A stretch of DNA of 64,000 nt from Daejeonella lutea (GTDB taxonomy: Bacteria; Bacteroidota; Bacteroidia; Sphingobacteriales; Sphingobacteriaceae), in assembly GCF_900168015.1 (NCBI RefSeq), contig NZ_FUYR01000001.1, positions 1,486,943-1,550,942 of the forward strand. The letters run 5' to 3'. The notes below the pieces were generated by a model. That model saw nothing but the letters and a program-made list of their open reading frames with translations, made no database searches and was not told the origin of the DNA. The position numbers and the translations under genes are program-made. Numbering within the stretch: the first letter of the stretch is position 1; the number at the start of each line of letters is the position of its first letter. This document shows, in pieces, positions 24,760-33,349 of this stretch.

Positions 24760-26073
24760 TTATTCAAATAAACGACTGTGAAGTGAGCGAAGTGCTTCAA
24801 CCTTGTGCTTATCATCAAGCAAAAGCGAAATATTATAACTGCTTCCTCCATAAGAGATCATACGTATCGGGATATGCTTTAATGCTTCAAAAACACGTGA
24901 TGCATAGCCATGCTTATCCGCACCGAAGTCGCCTACCACACAAACAATCGTTTGATTGCTGTCAACCTCCACAGAACCAAAGCTGTTTAATTCTTTTATA
25001 ATATCATCCAGGTTACGGGTCTCGTCGATGGTTACAGACACGGCAACTTCTGAAGTTGTGATCATATCGATCGGAGTTTTATAACGCTCAAACACTTCGA
25101 ATACGCGACGTAAGAATCCATAGGCAAGCAACATCCGGCTCGACTGGATCTTAATCGCAGTAATGCCATCCTTTGCAGCAATCGATTTAATTCGGCCACG
25201 TTCGCTCTCATTGGTAATTAGCGTACCGCCAGCTTCAGGCTCCATGGTATTGAGCAAACGTACCGGAACCTTGTATTTCTGTGCAGGGAAAACACTTTGC
25301 GGATGAAGGATCTTTGCACCGAAATACGCAAGCTCGGCAGCTTCATCGAATGATAGTTGAGCAATAGGCTTGGTTCCTTTCACCACCCGCGGGTCGTTAT
25401 TGTGCATGCCGTCAATATCCGTCCAGATCTGTACTTCTTCCGCACGGATTGCCGCACCAATCAGAGATGCCGTATAGTCGCTGCCGCCTCTTCTGAGGTT
25501 ATCGACTTCGCCAAACGAATTCCGGCAGATATATCCTTGAGTAATAAAGAATGTTTCAGACGGATCTTCATCAATTAATGGCTGCAGGTGTTCGGTGATG
25601 TAGTCAATAACTGGTTCATTGTCCTCATCAATCTTCATGAAGTCGAGAGCGGGAAGCAATCTTGATCTGACGCCTATTTCGGTAAGATAAATATGATATA
25701 AGGTTGTGGAGATAAGTTCACCCTGAGCCAGGATAACCTTTTCCTCAATTGTTGTAAAATGTTCGTTTGCGAAAGATGAAATCAGGTTGAAATGATAATC
25801 AATCAGTTCCTTGCCGTTTTCAAGACCTTCTTCAGTAGAGAAAAGCTCCTTAATGAAGGTCTCATATTTATCCTTCAGCGCTTTTGTAAGATCTGTAGCT
25901 TTCTGTTTTTCTCCTGCCAGATAAGCCTGAGCGATTTCGAGCAGGCTGTTTGTTGTTCCTGACACAGCAGACAGAACAACGATTTGCCTGTCTTGCGGTT
26001 GAATAATGTCTAATAGTTTTTTAATGCGATCGGGACTGCCGACTGACGTTCCTCCGAACTTTAGTACCTTCAT
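24760..26073 (-). CDS. lysC: Aspartate kinase (monofunctional, LysC type)
   Basis: A 437-residue aspartokinase. KFGGTSVGSPDRI at the N-terminus is the amino-acid kinase signature; RGGSDYTASLIGAA is the conserved catalytic region; two ACT domains follow from about residue 300, the place where lysine would bind for feedback control. It phosphorylates L-aspartate, the first step to lysine, threonine and methionine. It is not fused to homoserine dehydrogenase. It is followed by lysA, which supports a lysine-specific isozyme. I saw no lysine riboswitch in the 104 bases upstream. Confidence 0.93.
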   Translation of the reverse strand: MKVLKFGGTSVGSPDRIKKLLDIIQPQDRQIVVLSAVSGTTNSLLEIAQAYLAGEKQKATDLTKALKDKYETFIKELFSTEEGLENGKELIDYHFNLISSFANEHFTTIEEKVILAQGELISTTLYHIYLTEIGVRSRLLPALDFMKIDEDNEPVIDYITEHLQPLIDEDPSETFFITQGYICRNSFGEVDNLRRGGSDYTASLIGAAIRAEEVQIWTDIDGMHNNDPRVVKGTKPIAQLSFDEAAELAYFGAKILHPQSVFPAQKYKVPVRLLNTMEPEAGGTLITNESERGRIKSIAAKDGITAIKIQSSRMLLAYGFLRRVFEVFERYKTPIDMITTSEVAVSVTIDETRNLDDIIKELNSFGSVEVDSNQTIVCVVGDFGADKHGYASRVFEALKHIPIRMISYGGSSYNISLLLDDKHKVEALRSLHSRLFE

Positions 26074-26193
26074 TTAATTGTTGAATTTTAGATTGCAGCA
26101 AAGGATAATTATACTTGCACAATGCGCAGCTAAAAATACGAAAAAGGCGCTAAAATTCCACCTTTAGTTGAATTTAATTGGGAACAAACACGC

Positions 26194-26201
26194 TAAATTT
26201 G
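26194..26201 (+). promoter_or_regulatory. -7 promoter box of the phosphohexomutase gene
   Basis: TAAATTTG matches TAnnTTTG, 39 bases before the ATG at 26241. It would lie inside the coding frame if the upstream TTG at 26178 were used, which argues for the ATG. Confidence 0.5.
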
Positions 26202-26240
26202 GGTTATTCAGATATATACCAACAAAAGAATAAAGATTTC

Positions 26241-27977
26241 ATGCAAAACTTAGAACCATCTGTCTCAAATAGAATAAATCAATGGCTGGAAGGCAGCTAT
26301 GATGCTGATACTAAATCAAGTATTCAAAATCTGCTGGAGAATCAATCCCATACGGAGCTAACAGACTCTTTTTACCGTGATTTAGAGTTTGGAACAGGTG
26401 GACTTCGTGGCACAATGGGTCCGGGAACAAATCGAGTAAATAAATATACTATTGGCTCTGCTACCCAGGGCTTGTGTAATTATCTCCTGAAGAAATATCC
26501 GGGCGAGAAAATCAAGGTCGCTGTTGCCCACGATAGCCGTAATCTTTCAGATTTCCTCGCGAATGTTACCGCTGAAGTGTTCTCAGCCAATGGTATTCAT
26601 GTTTACTTCTTTAAAGAGCTTCGCCCAACTCCTGAGCTTTCTTTCGCCATTCGTCATTTAGGATGCAGGAGTGGTGTAATGATTACTGCATCGCACAACC
26701 CGAAAGAATATAATGGTTACAAAGCGTACGGTGCTGATGGCGGACAATTCACGTCTCCCGATGACCGGATGGTAATGGACGAAGTTGCTGCTGTGGGAAG
26801 TATCGATAATGTGAAATTCAATCGCATAGATTCAAATATTGAATTGATCGGTGAAGAAATAGACCAGTTGTATCTGGATAAAATAACTGAGCTTTCGGTT
26901 TCGCCGGATGCAATAAAGCGTCAAAATGATCTAAAGATCGTTTACTCACCAATTCATGGAACTGGTATAACTTTAGTCCCGAAGGCCCTGAAACAGTTTG
27001 GCTTTACTAGTGTGACGATTGTAGATGAGCAGGCAACTCCAGATGGTAATTTCCCTACAGTTGTTTATCCCAACCCGGAAGAAAAAGAAGCTTTAACCTT
27101 GGCTTTGGCGAAGGCCGCAGAAATAGATGCCGACCTGGTGCTTGCTACAGACCCGGATGCCGACCGTGTGGGTATTGCAGTAAAAAATGATGATGGTGAG
27201 TTTATTCTGTTAAACGGTAACCAAACCGGAAGCTTACTGATCAACTATATGCTGAGCGCCTGGGAAGATCAAGGTAAACTCACGGGCAATGAATATATCG
27301 TTTCCACCATTGTTACCACTCCGCTGATCATTGATATCGCGAAAGCAAAGAATGTGGATTTCTACGAAACCCTGACTGGCTTTAAATGGATCGGCGCAGT
27401 AATGACTAAGCTGGAAGGGCAGAAAACCTTTATAGCGGGTGGAGAAGAAAGTTACGGTTATCTTGTTGGTGATCTAGTTAGAGATAAGGATGCTGTTATA
27501 TCATGCGCATTCATCGCCGAGATGACCGCCTATTATAAGGATAAGGGGAGCAGTCTTTACCAGGCTATGCTCGATATGTACCAGAAATACGGGTTCTACA
27601 AGGAAAAGCTGGTATCAATCACTAAAAAAGGTAAAACCGGAGCTGAAGAGATAAAGGCGATGATGGAGCGCTTCCGAACCAATACACCGCAGAGCCTTGG
27701 CGGATCTAAAGTTGCAACTCTTAAAGACTATGAACTCGGCAAGGTGACAGATGTTGTTTCCGGAACCTCGCAGAAGTTAGATTATCCGAAGTCGGATGTC
27801 CTGCAATTCATCACAGAAGATGGCTGTATTATATCAGCGAGGCCCTCAGGAACCGAGCCGAAGATTAAATTCTATTGCAGTGTGAAGACGGATCTCAAGA
27901 GTAAATCTGAGTTTGAAGCAAAAAGCAGAGAACAGGATGATAAAATCGAAAAGATCATGGCAGATCTCACTGCTTAG
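26241..27977 (+). CDS. Phosphoglucomutase/phosphomannomutase (alpha-D-phosphohexomutase)
   Basis: From ATG 26241 the enzyme has 578 residues, the length of PgcA-type mutases. All four signature loops are visible: TASHNPKEYNGYK with the phosphoserine at about residue 151, DPDADRVG for Mg2+, GGEESYG for the sugar, and RPSGTEPKIKFY for phosphate. It interconverts hexose 1- and 6-phosphates through a bisphosphate intermediate, feeding nucleotide-sugar synthesis. Glucose versus mannose preference is not decided by sequence. An upstream TTG could extend it by 21 residues, but the promoter box lies in that stretch. Confidence 0.93.
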   Translation: MQNLEPSVSNRINQWLEGSYDADTKSSIQNLLENQSHTELTDSFYRDLEFGTGGLRGTMGPGTNRVNKYTIGSATQGLCNYLLKKYPGEKIKVAVAHDSRNLSDFLANVTAEVFSANGIHVYFFKELRPTPELSFAIRHLGCRSGVMITASHNPKEYNGYKAYGADGGQFTSPDDRMVMDEVAAVGSIDNVKFNRIDSNIELIGEEIDQLYLDKITELSVSPDAIKRQNDLKIVYSPIHGTGITLVPKALKQFGFTSVTIVDEQATPDGNFPTVVYPNPEEKEALTLALAKAAEIDADLVLATDPDADRVGIAVKNDDGEFILLNGNQTGSLLINYMLSAWEDQGKLTGNEYIVSTIVTTPLIIDIAKAKNVDFYETLTGFKWIGAVMTKLEGQKTFIAGGEESYGYLVGDLVRDKDAVISCAFIAEMTAYYKDKGSSLYQAMLDMYQKYGFYKEKLVSITKKGKTGAEEIKAMMERFRTNTPQSLGGSKVATLKDYELGKVTDVVSGTSQKLDYPKSDVLQFITEDGCIISARPSGTEPKIKFYCSVKTDLKSKSEFEAKSREQDDKIEKIMADLTA

Positions 27978-28003
27978 ACTCGATTTTATTTGACTGAAGC
28001 AGG

Positions 28004-28011
28004 TATATTTG
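28004..28011 (+). promoter_or_regulatory. -7 promoter box abutting the SCO gene start
   Basis: TATATTTG, a full consensus match, ends 4 bases before the ATG at 28016. A start of transcription at the usual distance would fall on or next to the ATG. Confidence 0.55.
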
Positions 28012-28015
28012 CGGT

Positions 28016-28666
28016 ATGAAATCACTGTACTTACTTGCTTTTGCACTTTGCATCTTTCAGTCGTGTACTAATCCTGCTGATACCAAACTTCCAATTTTAG
28101 GAGAACGTGCCCCAGTTGAAAAAACTGTGGATGGCAAAACCGTGATTGATACGGTTTACCAGACTATACCGGCGTTCAGCTATTTGAATCAGGACAGTGT
28201 GTTAGTAACAGAAAAGGATTTTGAGAGTAAGATCTATATCGCAGATTTCTTCTTCACGTCTTGCAATACCATATGTCCGATCATGCACCGGAATATGCTG
28301 ACTGTTTACAACAAGTTCAAAGATAATCCAAACGTTAAGATCCTTTCACATTCGATTGATATCAAACATGACCTCCCATCCCGATTAAAAGCATATGCCA
28401 CTAAGCTGGGCGTGGAAAGTAGCAAGTGGGCATTTGTTCACGGGACCAGGGATTCTATCTACAACATCGCTGCTAAAAACTACCTGGTAGCGGCTTATGA
28501 AGACAAAGCAGATCCGCAGGGCTTGGTCCATCAGGGCTGGTTTGTATTGGTGGATACCAAAAAGCAGCTTCGCGGAGCATATGATGGAACAAAAGAAGAC
28601 CAGGTAAAGCAAATGATGCTGGATATGGAAAAGCTTTTGGCGGAAGAAAAGCTGGATGAGAAATAA
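28016..28666 (+). CDS. SCO1/SenC family lipoprotein (cytochrome oxidase copper assembly)
   Basis: A 216-residue thioredoxin-fold protein. The lipobox puts the lipidated cysteine at residue 17 (FQSC). The copper site CNTICP (C83 and C87) is intact, and the matching histidine is in LVHQGWFVL near residue 180. SCO proteins deliver copper to the CuA site of cytochrome c oxidase or act as a thiol reductase. The next gene, a c-type cytochrome, overlaps its end by 11 bases, so both probably serve the respiratory chain. Confidence 0.92.
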   Translation: MKSLYLLAFALCIFQSCTNPADTKLPILGERAPVEKTVDGKTVIDTVYQTIPAFSYLNQDSVLVTEKDFESKIYIADFFFTSCNTICPIMHRNMLTVYNKFKDNPNVKILSHSIDIKHDLPSRLKAYATKLGVESSKWAFVHGTRDSIYNIAAKNYLVAAYEDKADPQGLVHQGWFVLVDTKKQLRGAYDGTKEDQVKQMMLDMEKLLAEEKLDEK

Positions 28667-29081
28667 GCTTCTTTATATAATATCCAGCCTGTTTGTTGGC
28701 ATTGTGATATTCCAATCGTGCAGCAACGAGCAGCAGCTTAATTATCAGAGATACTTTGTGAATGGCAAAGGTCTCTACGAAAAAAACTGCCAGAACTGCC
28801 ATGGTGCTAATGGTGAGGGCCTTGGTAAATTATATCCCGCACTGACCGACACCATGCGCCTTTCTAAAAACAAGTCGATTCTTGCCTGTATTATAAAACA
28901 TGGTATATCCGGAAAAGGAGTGGCTGCCGACACTACCCTTATAACCCAAATGCCGGGAAATGCCGCCCTCGCGGATATCGACATTGCTCAGATCATAGTT
29001 TACGTGACTAATTCTTTCGGAAATAAGCAGGGGTTTTACGATCAGGGGCAAGTTGGGGACGATCTAAAGAATTGCAGATAG
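28656..29081 (+). CDS. Monoheme c-type cytochrome lipoprotein
   Basis: A 141-residue protein. C22 follows a lipobox (IFQSC). The heme site CQNCH is at residues 45-49, and TQMPGNAAL supplies the distal methionine of a class I cytochrome c. It should be tethered to the membrane facing the periplasm and pass electrons to an oxidase. Its ATG lies within the SCO gene (11-base overlap), indicating translational coupling. Confidence 0.92.
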   Translation: MRNKLLYIISSLFVGIVIFQSCSNEQQLNYQRYFVNGKGLYEKNCQNCHGANGEGLGKLYPALTDTMRLSKNKSILACIIKHGISGKGVAADTTLITQMPGNAALADIDIAQIIVYVTNSFGNKQGFYDQGQVGDDLKNCR

Positions 29082-29146
29082 CAATCGCAACTGGGAGCCC
29101 AAGGTTCAATGTTAGGGTTATTATAAGTTTCGGGGCTAAGTTCTTA

Positions 29147-29278
29147 GAGGTTCCTCGCTTCGCTCGGAATGACGGGTCGCATTTTATTAGAAGGCGGGGG
29201 CTAAGAAGCGTCGCTTCTTTTGCCCCCGCCCCCTTCCAACACGATATCACTCGTCATTCCGACCAAAGGGAGGAACCC
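29147..29278. repeat. Nested imperfect palindrome (REP/MITE-like intergenic element)
   Basis: The outer arms at 29147-29174 and 29252-29278 are imperfect reverse complements around the shared core CGGAATGACG. Inside, GGCGGGGGC (29193-29201) pairs with GCCCCCGCC (29222-29230), and AAGAAGCG (29203-29210) pairs with CGCTTCTT (29212-29219). The whole folds as a long cruciform. No open frame of note is inside. The gap 29082-29455 holds only this, the 21-bp repeats below and the asnS promoter. Confidence 0.75.
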
Positions 29279-29357
29279 TCACCATCTAAGAAGGAGTATT
29301 CGCCCCATGAATAGCCGCTGTGAACGCCAACGACGTATCGTGTGTCTTGATTCTTAC

Positions 29358-29399
29358 TACTTGATTCTTGATACTTGCTACTTGATTCTTGATACTTGA
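29358..29399. repeat. Direct tandem repeat, 21-bp unit x 2, ACTTGATTCTTGATACTT type
   Basis: TACTTGATTCTTGATACTTG occurs at 29358-29377 and again at 29379-29398 (period 21). Related ACTTGATAC words also occur at 21650-21685. It directly precedes the asnS promoter. Confidence 0.7.
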
Positions 29400-29430
29400 T
29401 TCTTCATTCGTCCTAATACAATCCTATTCG

Positions 29431-29438
29431 TATTTTTG
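29431..29438 (+). promoter_or_regulatory. -7 promoter box of asnS
   Basis: TATTTTTG matches TAnnTTTG, 17 bases before the ATG at 29456. Confidence 0.5.
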
Positions 29439-29455
29439 CAGCTCAACAAAAAATC

Positions 29456-30904
29456 ATGGCTAAGCGTACACGAATTAAAGATCTATTAAACACTACTGAG
29501 TTTGGACAACAGGTAACTGTTATGGGATGGGTTAAAACATTTAGAAATAACCAGTTTATTTCTATTAATGACGGATCCAGCATAAATAATATCCAGGCAG
29601 TAGTAGATTTTAATTCGACTGATGAAAGCCTTTTAAAGAGACTGACGACTGGCGCAGCAATTGCAATTGAAGGTGAAATCATTGAATCCCTTGGCAAAGG
29701 TCAACGTGTGGAAGTTAAAGTTAGCAGGCTGGAAATTCTTGGTGACAGTGACGCAGAGAAGTTCCCATTGCAGCCGAAGAAGCATAGTCTTGAATTCTTA
29801 CGTGAGATAGCGCACCTGCGTTTTCGTACCAATACCTTCAATGCTGTCTTCAAAGTGAGACATGCACTCGCTTACGCTGTTCACAAATTCTTTAATGATA
29901 AAGGCTTTGTTTACATGCATACCCCTATCATCACCGCTTCAGATGCTGAAGGTGCGGGTGAGATGTTCCGGGTATCTACTTTTGATCCAGATAACATTCC
30001 GCGTAATGATGACGGCACAATTAACTACAAGGAAGACTTCTTTGGCAAGGCAACTAATCTTACCGTGTCCGGTCAATTGGAAGGCGAGCTTGCGGCGATG
30101 GCTTTTGGTGATATCTATACTTTCGGTCCGACATTTAGGGCAGAGAATTCTAACACAACACGCCATCTTGCAGAATTCTGGATGATCGAGCCGGAAATGG
30201 CATTCTATGATCTGAATGACAACATGGATCTGGCCGAAGAGCTGCTGAAATACTTGATCCGGTATGCGATCAACAATTGCTCTGACGAGCTGGAGTTCCT
30301 TAAATCCAGGTTGCTGGAAGAAGAAAAGCAGAAGCCACAGAACGAGCGTTCTGAACTTGATCTGCTTGCTAAATTAAACTTCTGTCTTGATAATGATTTT
30401 GAGAGAATCACCTATACAGAAGCCATTAGTATTCTGAGAAACTCAAAGCCAAACCAAAAAAAGCAATTCAAATATCTCATTGATGAATGGGGTGCTGATC
30501 TGCAATCTGAGCACGAGCGTTACCTGGTAGAGAAACACTTCAAGAAGCCAGTTATCCTGACTAATTACCCAGCTGAGATTAAATCGTTTTACATGCGCTT
30601 AAATGAACCTGATGCTGAAGGAAGAAGAACCGTTGGTGCAATGGACATTCTCTTTCCGGGCATTGGTGAAATTGTAGGCGGATCACAGCGGGAAGAGCGA
30701 CTTGAGAAACTTGAGGGACGTATGGCTGAGCTAAATATCCCTACGGAAGAAATGTCATGGTTCCTGGATACACGTCGTTTTGGTTCAGCTCCGCACTCTG
30801 GCTTCGGACTTGGTTTCGAGCGACTGGTATTGTTCGTAACGGGTATGACAAATATCAGAGATGTCATCCCTTTCCCAAGAACGCCGAAAAACGCTGAGTT
30901 TTAA
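29456..30904 (+). CDS. asnS: Asparaginyl-tRNA synthetase
   Basis: A 482-residue class IIb aminoacyl-tRNA synthetase. The N-terminal OB-fold anticodon-binding domain begins with [23 protein letters not shown]; the catalytic domain has motif 2 ([25 protein letters not shown]) and motif 3 near the C-terminus ([15 protein letters not shown]). The [13 protein letters not shown] stretch separates AsnRS from AspRS. It charges tRNA-Asn with asparagine in the cytoplasm. It is transcribed alone from a TATTTTTG promoter. Confidence 0.97.
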   Translation: MAKRTRIKDLLNTTEFGQQVTVMGWVKTFRNNQFISINDGSSINNIQAVVDFNSTDESLLKRLTTGAAIAIEGEIIESLGKGQRVEVKVSRLEILGDSDAEKFPLQPKKHSLEFLREIAHLRFRTNTFNAVFKVRHALAYAVHKFFNDKGFVYMHTPIITASDAEGAGEMFRVSTFDPDNIPRNDDGTINYKEDFFGKATNLTVSGQLEGELAAMAFGDIYTFGPTFRAENSNTTRHLAEFWMIEPEMAFYDLNDNMDLAEELLKYLIRYAINNCSDELEFLKSRLLEEEKQKPQNERSELDLLAKLNFCLDNDFERITYTEAISILRNSKPNQKKQFKYLIDEWGADLQSEHERYLVEKHFKKPVILTNYPAEIKSFYMRLNEPDAEGRRTVGAMDILFPGIGEIVGGSQREERLEKLEGRMAELNIPTEEMSWFLDTRRFGSAPHSGFGLGFERLVLFVTGMTNIRDVIPFPRTPKNAEF

Positions 30905-31012
30905 TTCTTTAAAACAATTACTTCCGGGTTTTTGTCTATCTTACTTATAGTTTCGGTTTAGTCCATAGATAATGGAAGGGCCGGATATCAATAAACACAA
31001 AACAAACGGATT

Positions 31013-31183
31013 ATGAAACCATCAGCACCAAACAAAATTCTTTGGGCAATTGCTCTTATTGCAGGTATTCTAGGAATTGTGGGTCATCTTACTTCCGTAA
31101 CGTACATATCTGAAAATAGCTTTATACTTCTGTTGGTTGGGTTTGTATTGTTGGCGATTGGAACTTCGTTTAAGGGGACGTGA
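31013..31183 (+). CDS. Very small membrane protein (56 residues)
   Basis: An open frame from ATG 31013 to TGA 31183 gives 56 residues: a short basic start (MKPSAPNK), a first membrane segment (ILWAIALIAGILGIVGHL), a short loop (TSVTYISEN) and a second hydrophobic segment (FILLLVGFVLLAIGTSF). The two-helix hairpin pattern is typical of real small membrane proteins found in Bacteroidota. No function is known. The following inverted repeat could terminate it. Confidence 0.65.
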   Translation: MKPSAPNKILWAIALIAGILGIVGHLTSVTYISENSFILLLVGFVLLAIGTSFKGT

Positions 31184-31197
31184 TAAGGGATTAGGGA

Positions 31198-31234
31198 TTA
31201 GGCGTTAGTCGTTAGGATCCAACCTAACGCCTAA
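31198..31234. repeat. Inverted repeat between convergent genes (TTAGGCGTTAG type)
   Basis: TTAGGCGTTAG (31198-31208) and CTAACGCCTAA (31224-31234) are perfect 11-bp complements. Further TTAGG/CCTAA words nearby make alternative pairings. It may serve as a terminator, though it lacks a T-run; similar words occur at 21560-21595. Confidence 0.6.
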
Positions 31235-31246
31235 TGCCTAACGGCC

Positions 31247-31738
31247 TCACTGCTTTGCTAAGGCCAGCAACTCCTCCAAATCCAACCTGTCAGTCTTCAT
31301 TATCAAATTGCCATTTCGATCAACTGGCCACGTGTCCTGCGGCCGGTCCCAATATAGCTCTACGCCGTTACCATCAGGATCATCTAAATACAAAGCTTCA
31401 GAAACTCCATGATCGGATGCGCCCGTTAATGGATAACCAGCATCTAACAGACGTTTAAGGATGACAGCAAGTTGTCTGCGTTCTTCGTATAGGATGGCCG
31501 TATGAAATAATCCCGGCGAGTTTTGTGGGGCAGGTGGCCCATTCTTAGAATACCAGGTATTTAATCCAATGTGATGATGGTATCCCCCTGCTGAGATAAA
31601 GACAGCCTGATCACCATAACGTTGGGTAATTTCAAAACCTAATAGTCCCTGGTAAAAAGAAAGCGCCCTATCAAGGTCAGCCACTTTCAAATGGACGTGA
31701 CCAATACGTGTAGAATCAGGAATTTTATATGTCTTCAT
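31247..31738 (-). CDS. VOC family protein (glyoxalase / extradiol dioxygenase fold)
   Basis: A 163-residue protein: IGHVHLKVADLDRALSFYQGLLGFE is the first beta-alpha-beta-beta-beta module with a metal histidine; GVSEALYLDDPDGNGVELYWDR is the second, with the metal glutamate. It looks like the N-terminal part of CatE-like catechol 2,3-dioxygenases; whether it is a dioxygenase or a detoxifying lyase is unknown. Length is full for a two-module VOC protein. No operon partner. Confidence 0.85.
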   Translation of the reverse strand: MKTYKIPDSTRIGHVHLKVADLDRALSFYQGLLGFEITQRYGDQAVFISAGGYHHHIGLNTWYSKNGPPAPQNSPGLFHTAILYEERRQLAVILKRLLDAGYPLTGASDHGVSEALYLDDPDGNGVELYWDRPQDTWPVDRNGNLIMKTDRLDLEELLALAKQ

Positions 31739-31814
31739 GTAATTATAAATTTATTTGAACAAGGCCGGGAATCTCATGTTGTCTTAGCAGAACTTTAATT
31801 TAGTACTTTTAAAC

Positions 31815-32435
31815 ATGCTTATCAAAATCTATCCAGAGAATCCCAATGAGAAAATGATACAGCAGGTAGTTGATGTACTCAAAAAGGGCGGCGTGATTAT
31901 ATATCCAACCGACACGGTATACGGTCTTGGTTGTGATATCACAAACCAGCGTGCCATAGAGCGGATTTGTAAGATCAGAGGCATCAAGCCAGAAAAGGCT
32001 AACTTCTCTTTTATCTGTTACGACCTACGGCATATTTCAGACTATACAAAGCCCATTGACAACGAAACGTACCGTATTCTCAAGAAAGCATTGCCAGGTC
32101 CATTCACTTTCATCTTTAATGCGAGTAAAAACGTACCGAAGCTATTAAGCTCTAATAAGAAAACTGTGGGAATTCGGGTTCCTGATAACAGCATCGCCCG
32201 CTGTATCGTAAAGATGCTGGAAAACCCAATCATGTCAACCTCGATACATGATGATGATGAGATCGTAGAGTACTCTACAGACCCCGAGTTGATCCATGAA
32301 AAATATGAAGACTTAGTTGATCTGGTAATTGATGGGGGTTATGGGGATAATCAACCTTCTACTGTGGTGGATTGCAGCGAAGGAGAATTTGAAATCCTTA
32401 GGCAAGGTAAAGGTGATCTGGACATTTTCCTCTGA
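31815..32435 (+). CDS. L-threonylcarbamoyladenylate synthase family protein (Sua5/YciO/YrdC)
   Basis: A 206-residue YrdC-domain protein. KKGGVIIYPTDTVYGLGCD is the family signature, ALPGPFTFIF and VGIRVPDNSIAR are further conserved blocks. YrdC/Sua5 makes threonylcarbamoyl-AMP from threonine, bicarbonate and ATP for the t6A modification of tRNA. The opening LIKIYPENPNEKMIQQVVDVL is YciO-like, and YciO members may not have full activity, so the precise role stays open. A near-consensus box TACTTTTA ends 3 bases before the ATG. Confidence 0.85.
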   Translation: MLIKIYPENPNEKMIQQVVDVLKKGGVIIYPTDTVYGLGCDITNQRAIERICKIRGIKPEKANFSFICYDLRHISDYTKPIDNETYRILKKALPGPFTFIFNASKNVPKLLSSNKKTVGIRVPDNSIARCIVKMLENPIMSTSIHDDDEIVEYSTDPELIHEKYEDLVDLVIDGGYGDNQPSTVVDCSEGEFEILRQGKGDLDIFL

Positions 32436-32561
32436 GGTGTAGAATTTAGGTGTTAGGTTTATCAAACGTACCTATCTGATCTAAACCTCTCCTTTGGCCT
32501 GTACTCTTACAGGCCCCTACTCCAAATTGTCCACTGTCAACCGTCATCTTTCACCTCTCAC

Positions 32562-33332
32562 CTAACCTCGTATCATTTTTAAAAACTCCCCTACCCGATC
32601 CAGCGCGTTTTCAGTGCCCAGGAGCTTCACGAAAGCGCTTCCAACAATTGCGCCGCGGGTGTATTCTGCAGCCTTATTAAAACTCTTCTGATCAGAAATA
32701 CCGAAACCAATCATCGTAGGGTTCTGCAAATTCATATCCCTAATTCTTTGAAAATATGAATCAGCTTCATTAGACACTTTTAGATCCTTGCCGGTGGTAG
32801 AAGATGAAGAAAGCAAATAAATGAATCCATTGCTTAAGCCGTCGATCTTTCTTATCCTTTCCTCCGACGTTTGCGGGGTTACCAGGAATATATTGCTTAG
32901 TTTATTTCCAAGGAAGCAATCCTTGTAGAGGCTTTCATATTCATACATCGGCAGATCGGGCACGATAATTCCATCGACACCAACTTCCGCAGCTTTATTG
33001 CAGAAATTCTCAACACCATATTGAAGAACAGGATTAACATACCCCATGAGCAAAACCGGTATAGATACACGTTTTCTAAGATCTTTCAATTGCTCGAAAA
33101 GAATTGGCAGTGTCATTCCGTTCTTCAATGCAACCTGTGAACTTGCTTGGATGACGGGGCCATCAGCAACCGGATCAGAGTACGGGAAGCCTATCTCAAT
33201 AAAGTCGGCACCACCGTTTTCCAATGCTTCAGCGATATCCAGCGTGCTGTTTAGGTCTGGATAGCCAGCGGTAAAATAGATTGAAAGTATCGGACTTTTT
33301 TTATTCTTAAATAGTTCGTTTAGTCTGTTCAT
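32562..33332 (-). CDS. trpA: Tryptophan synthase alpha chain
   Basis: A 256-residue TIM barrel. DFIEIGFPYSDPVADGP (residues 43-59) holds the catalytic glutamate E46 and aspartate D57; the phosphate-binding loops (GIS and GAIVGSAFV) follow. It cleaves indole-3-glycerol phosphate to indole, which is channelled to TrpB. It is the last gene of trpDFBA and starts 17 bases after trpB stops. Confidence 0.95.
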   Translation of the reverse strand: MNRLNELFKNKKSPILSIYFTAGYPDLNSTLDIAEALENGGADFIEIGFPYSDPVADGPVIQASSQVALKNGMTLPILFEQLKDLRKRVSIPVLLMGYVNPVLQYGVENFCNKAAEVGVDGIIVPDLPMYEYESLYKDCFLGNKLSNIFLVTPQTSEERIRKIDGLSNGFIYLLSSSSTTGKDLKVSNEADSYFQRIRDMNLQNPTMIGFGISDQKSFNKAAEYTRGAIVGSAFVKLLGTENALDRVGEFLKMIRG

Positions 33333-33349
33333 TATTAATAAAATGGCGA

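Noticed and set aside
26074-26177. Lysine riboswitch upstream of lysC
   Set aside because: The region is only about 104 bases and shows no five-way junction pattern; a lysine riboswitch is also unusual in this phylum.
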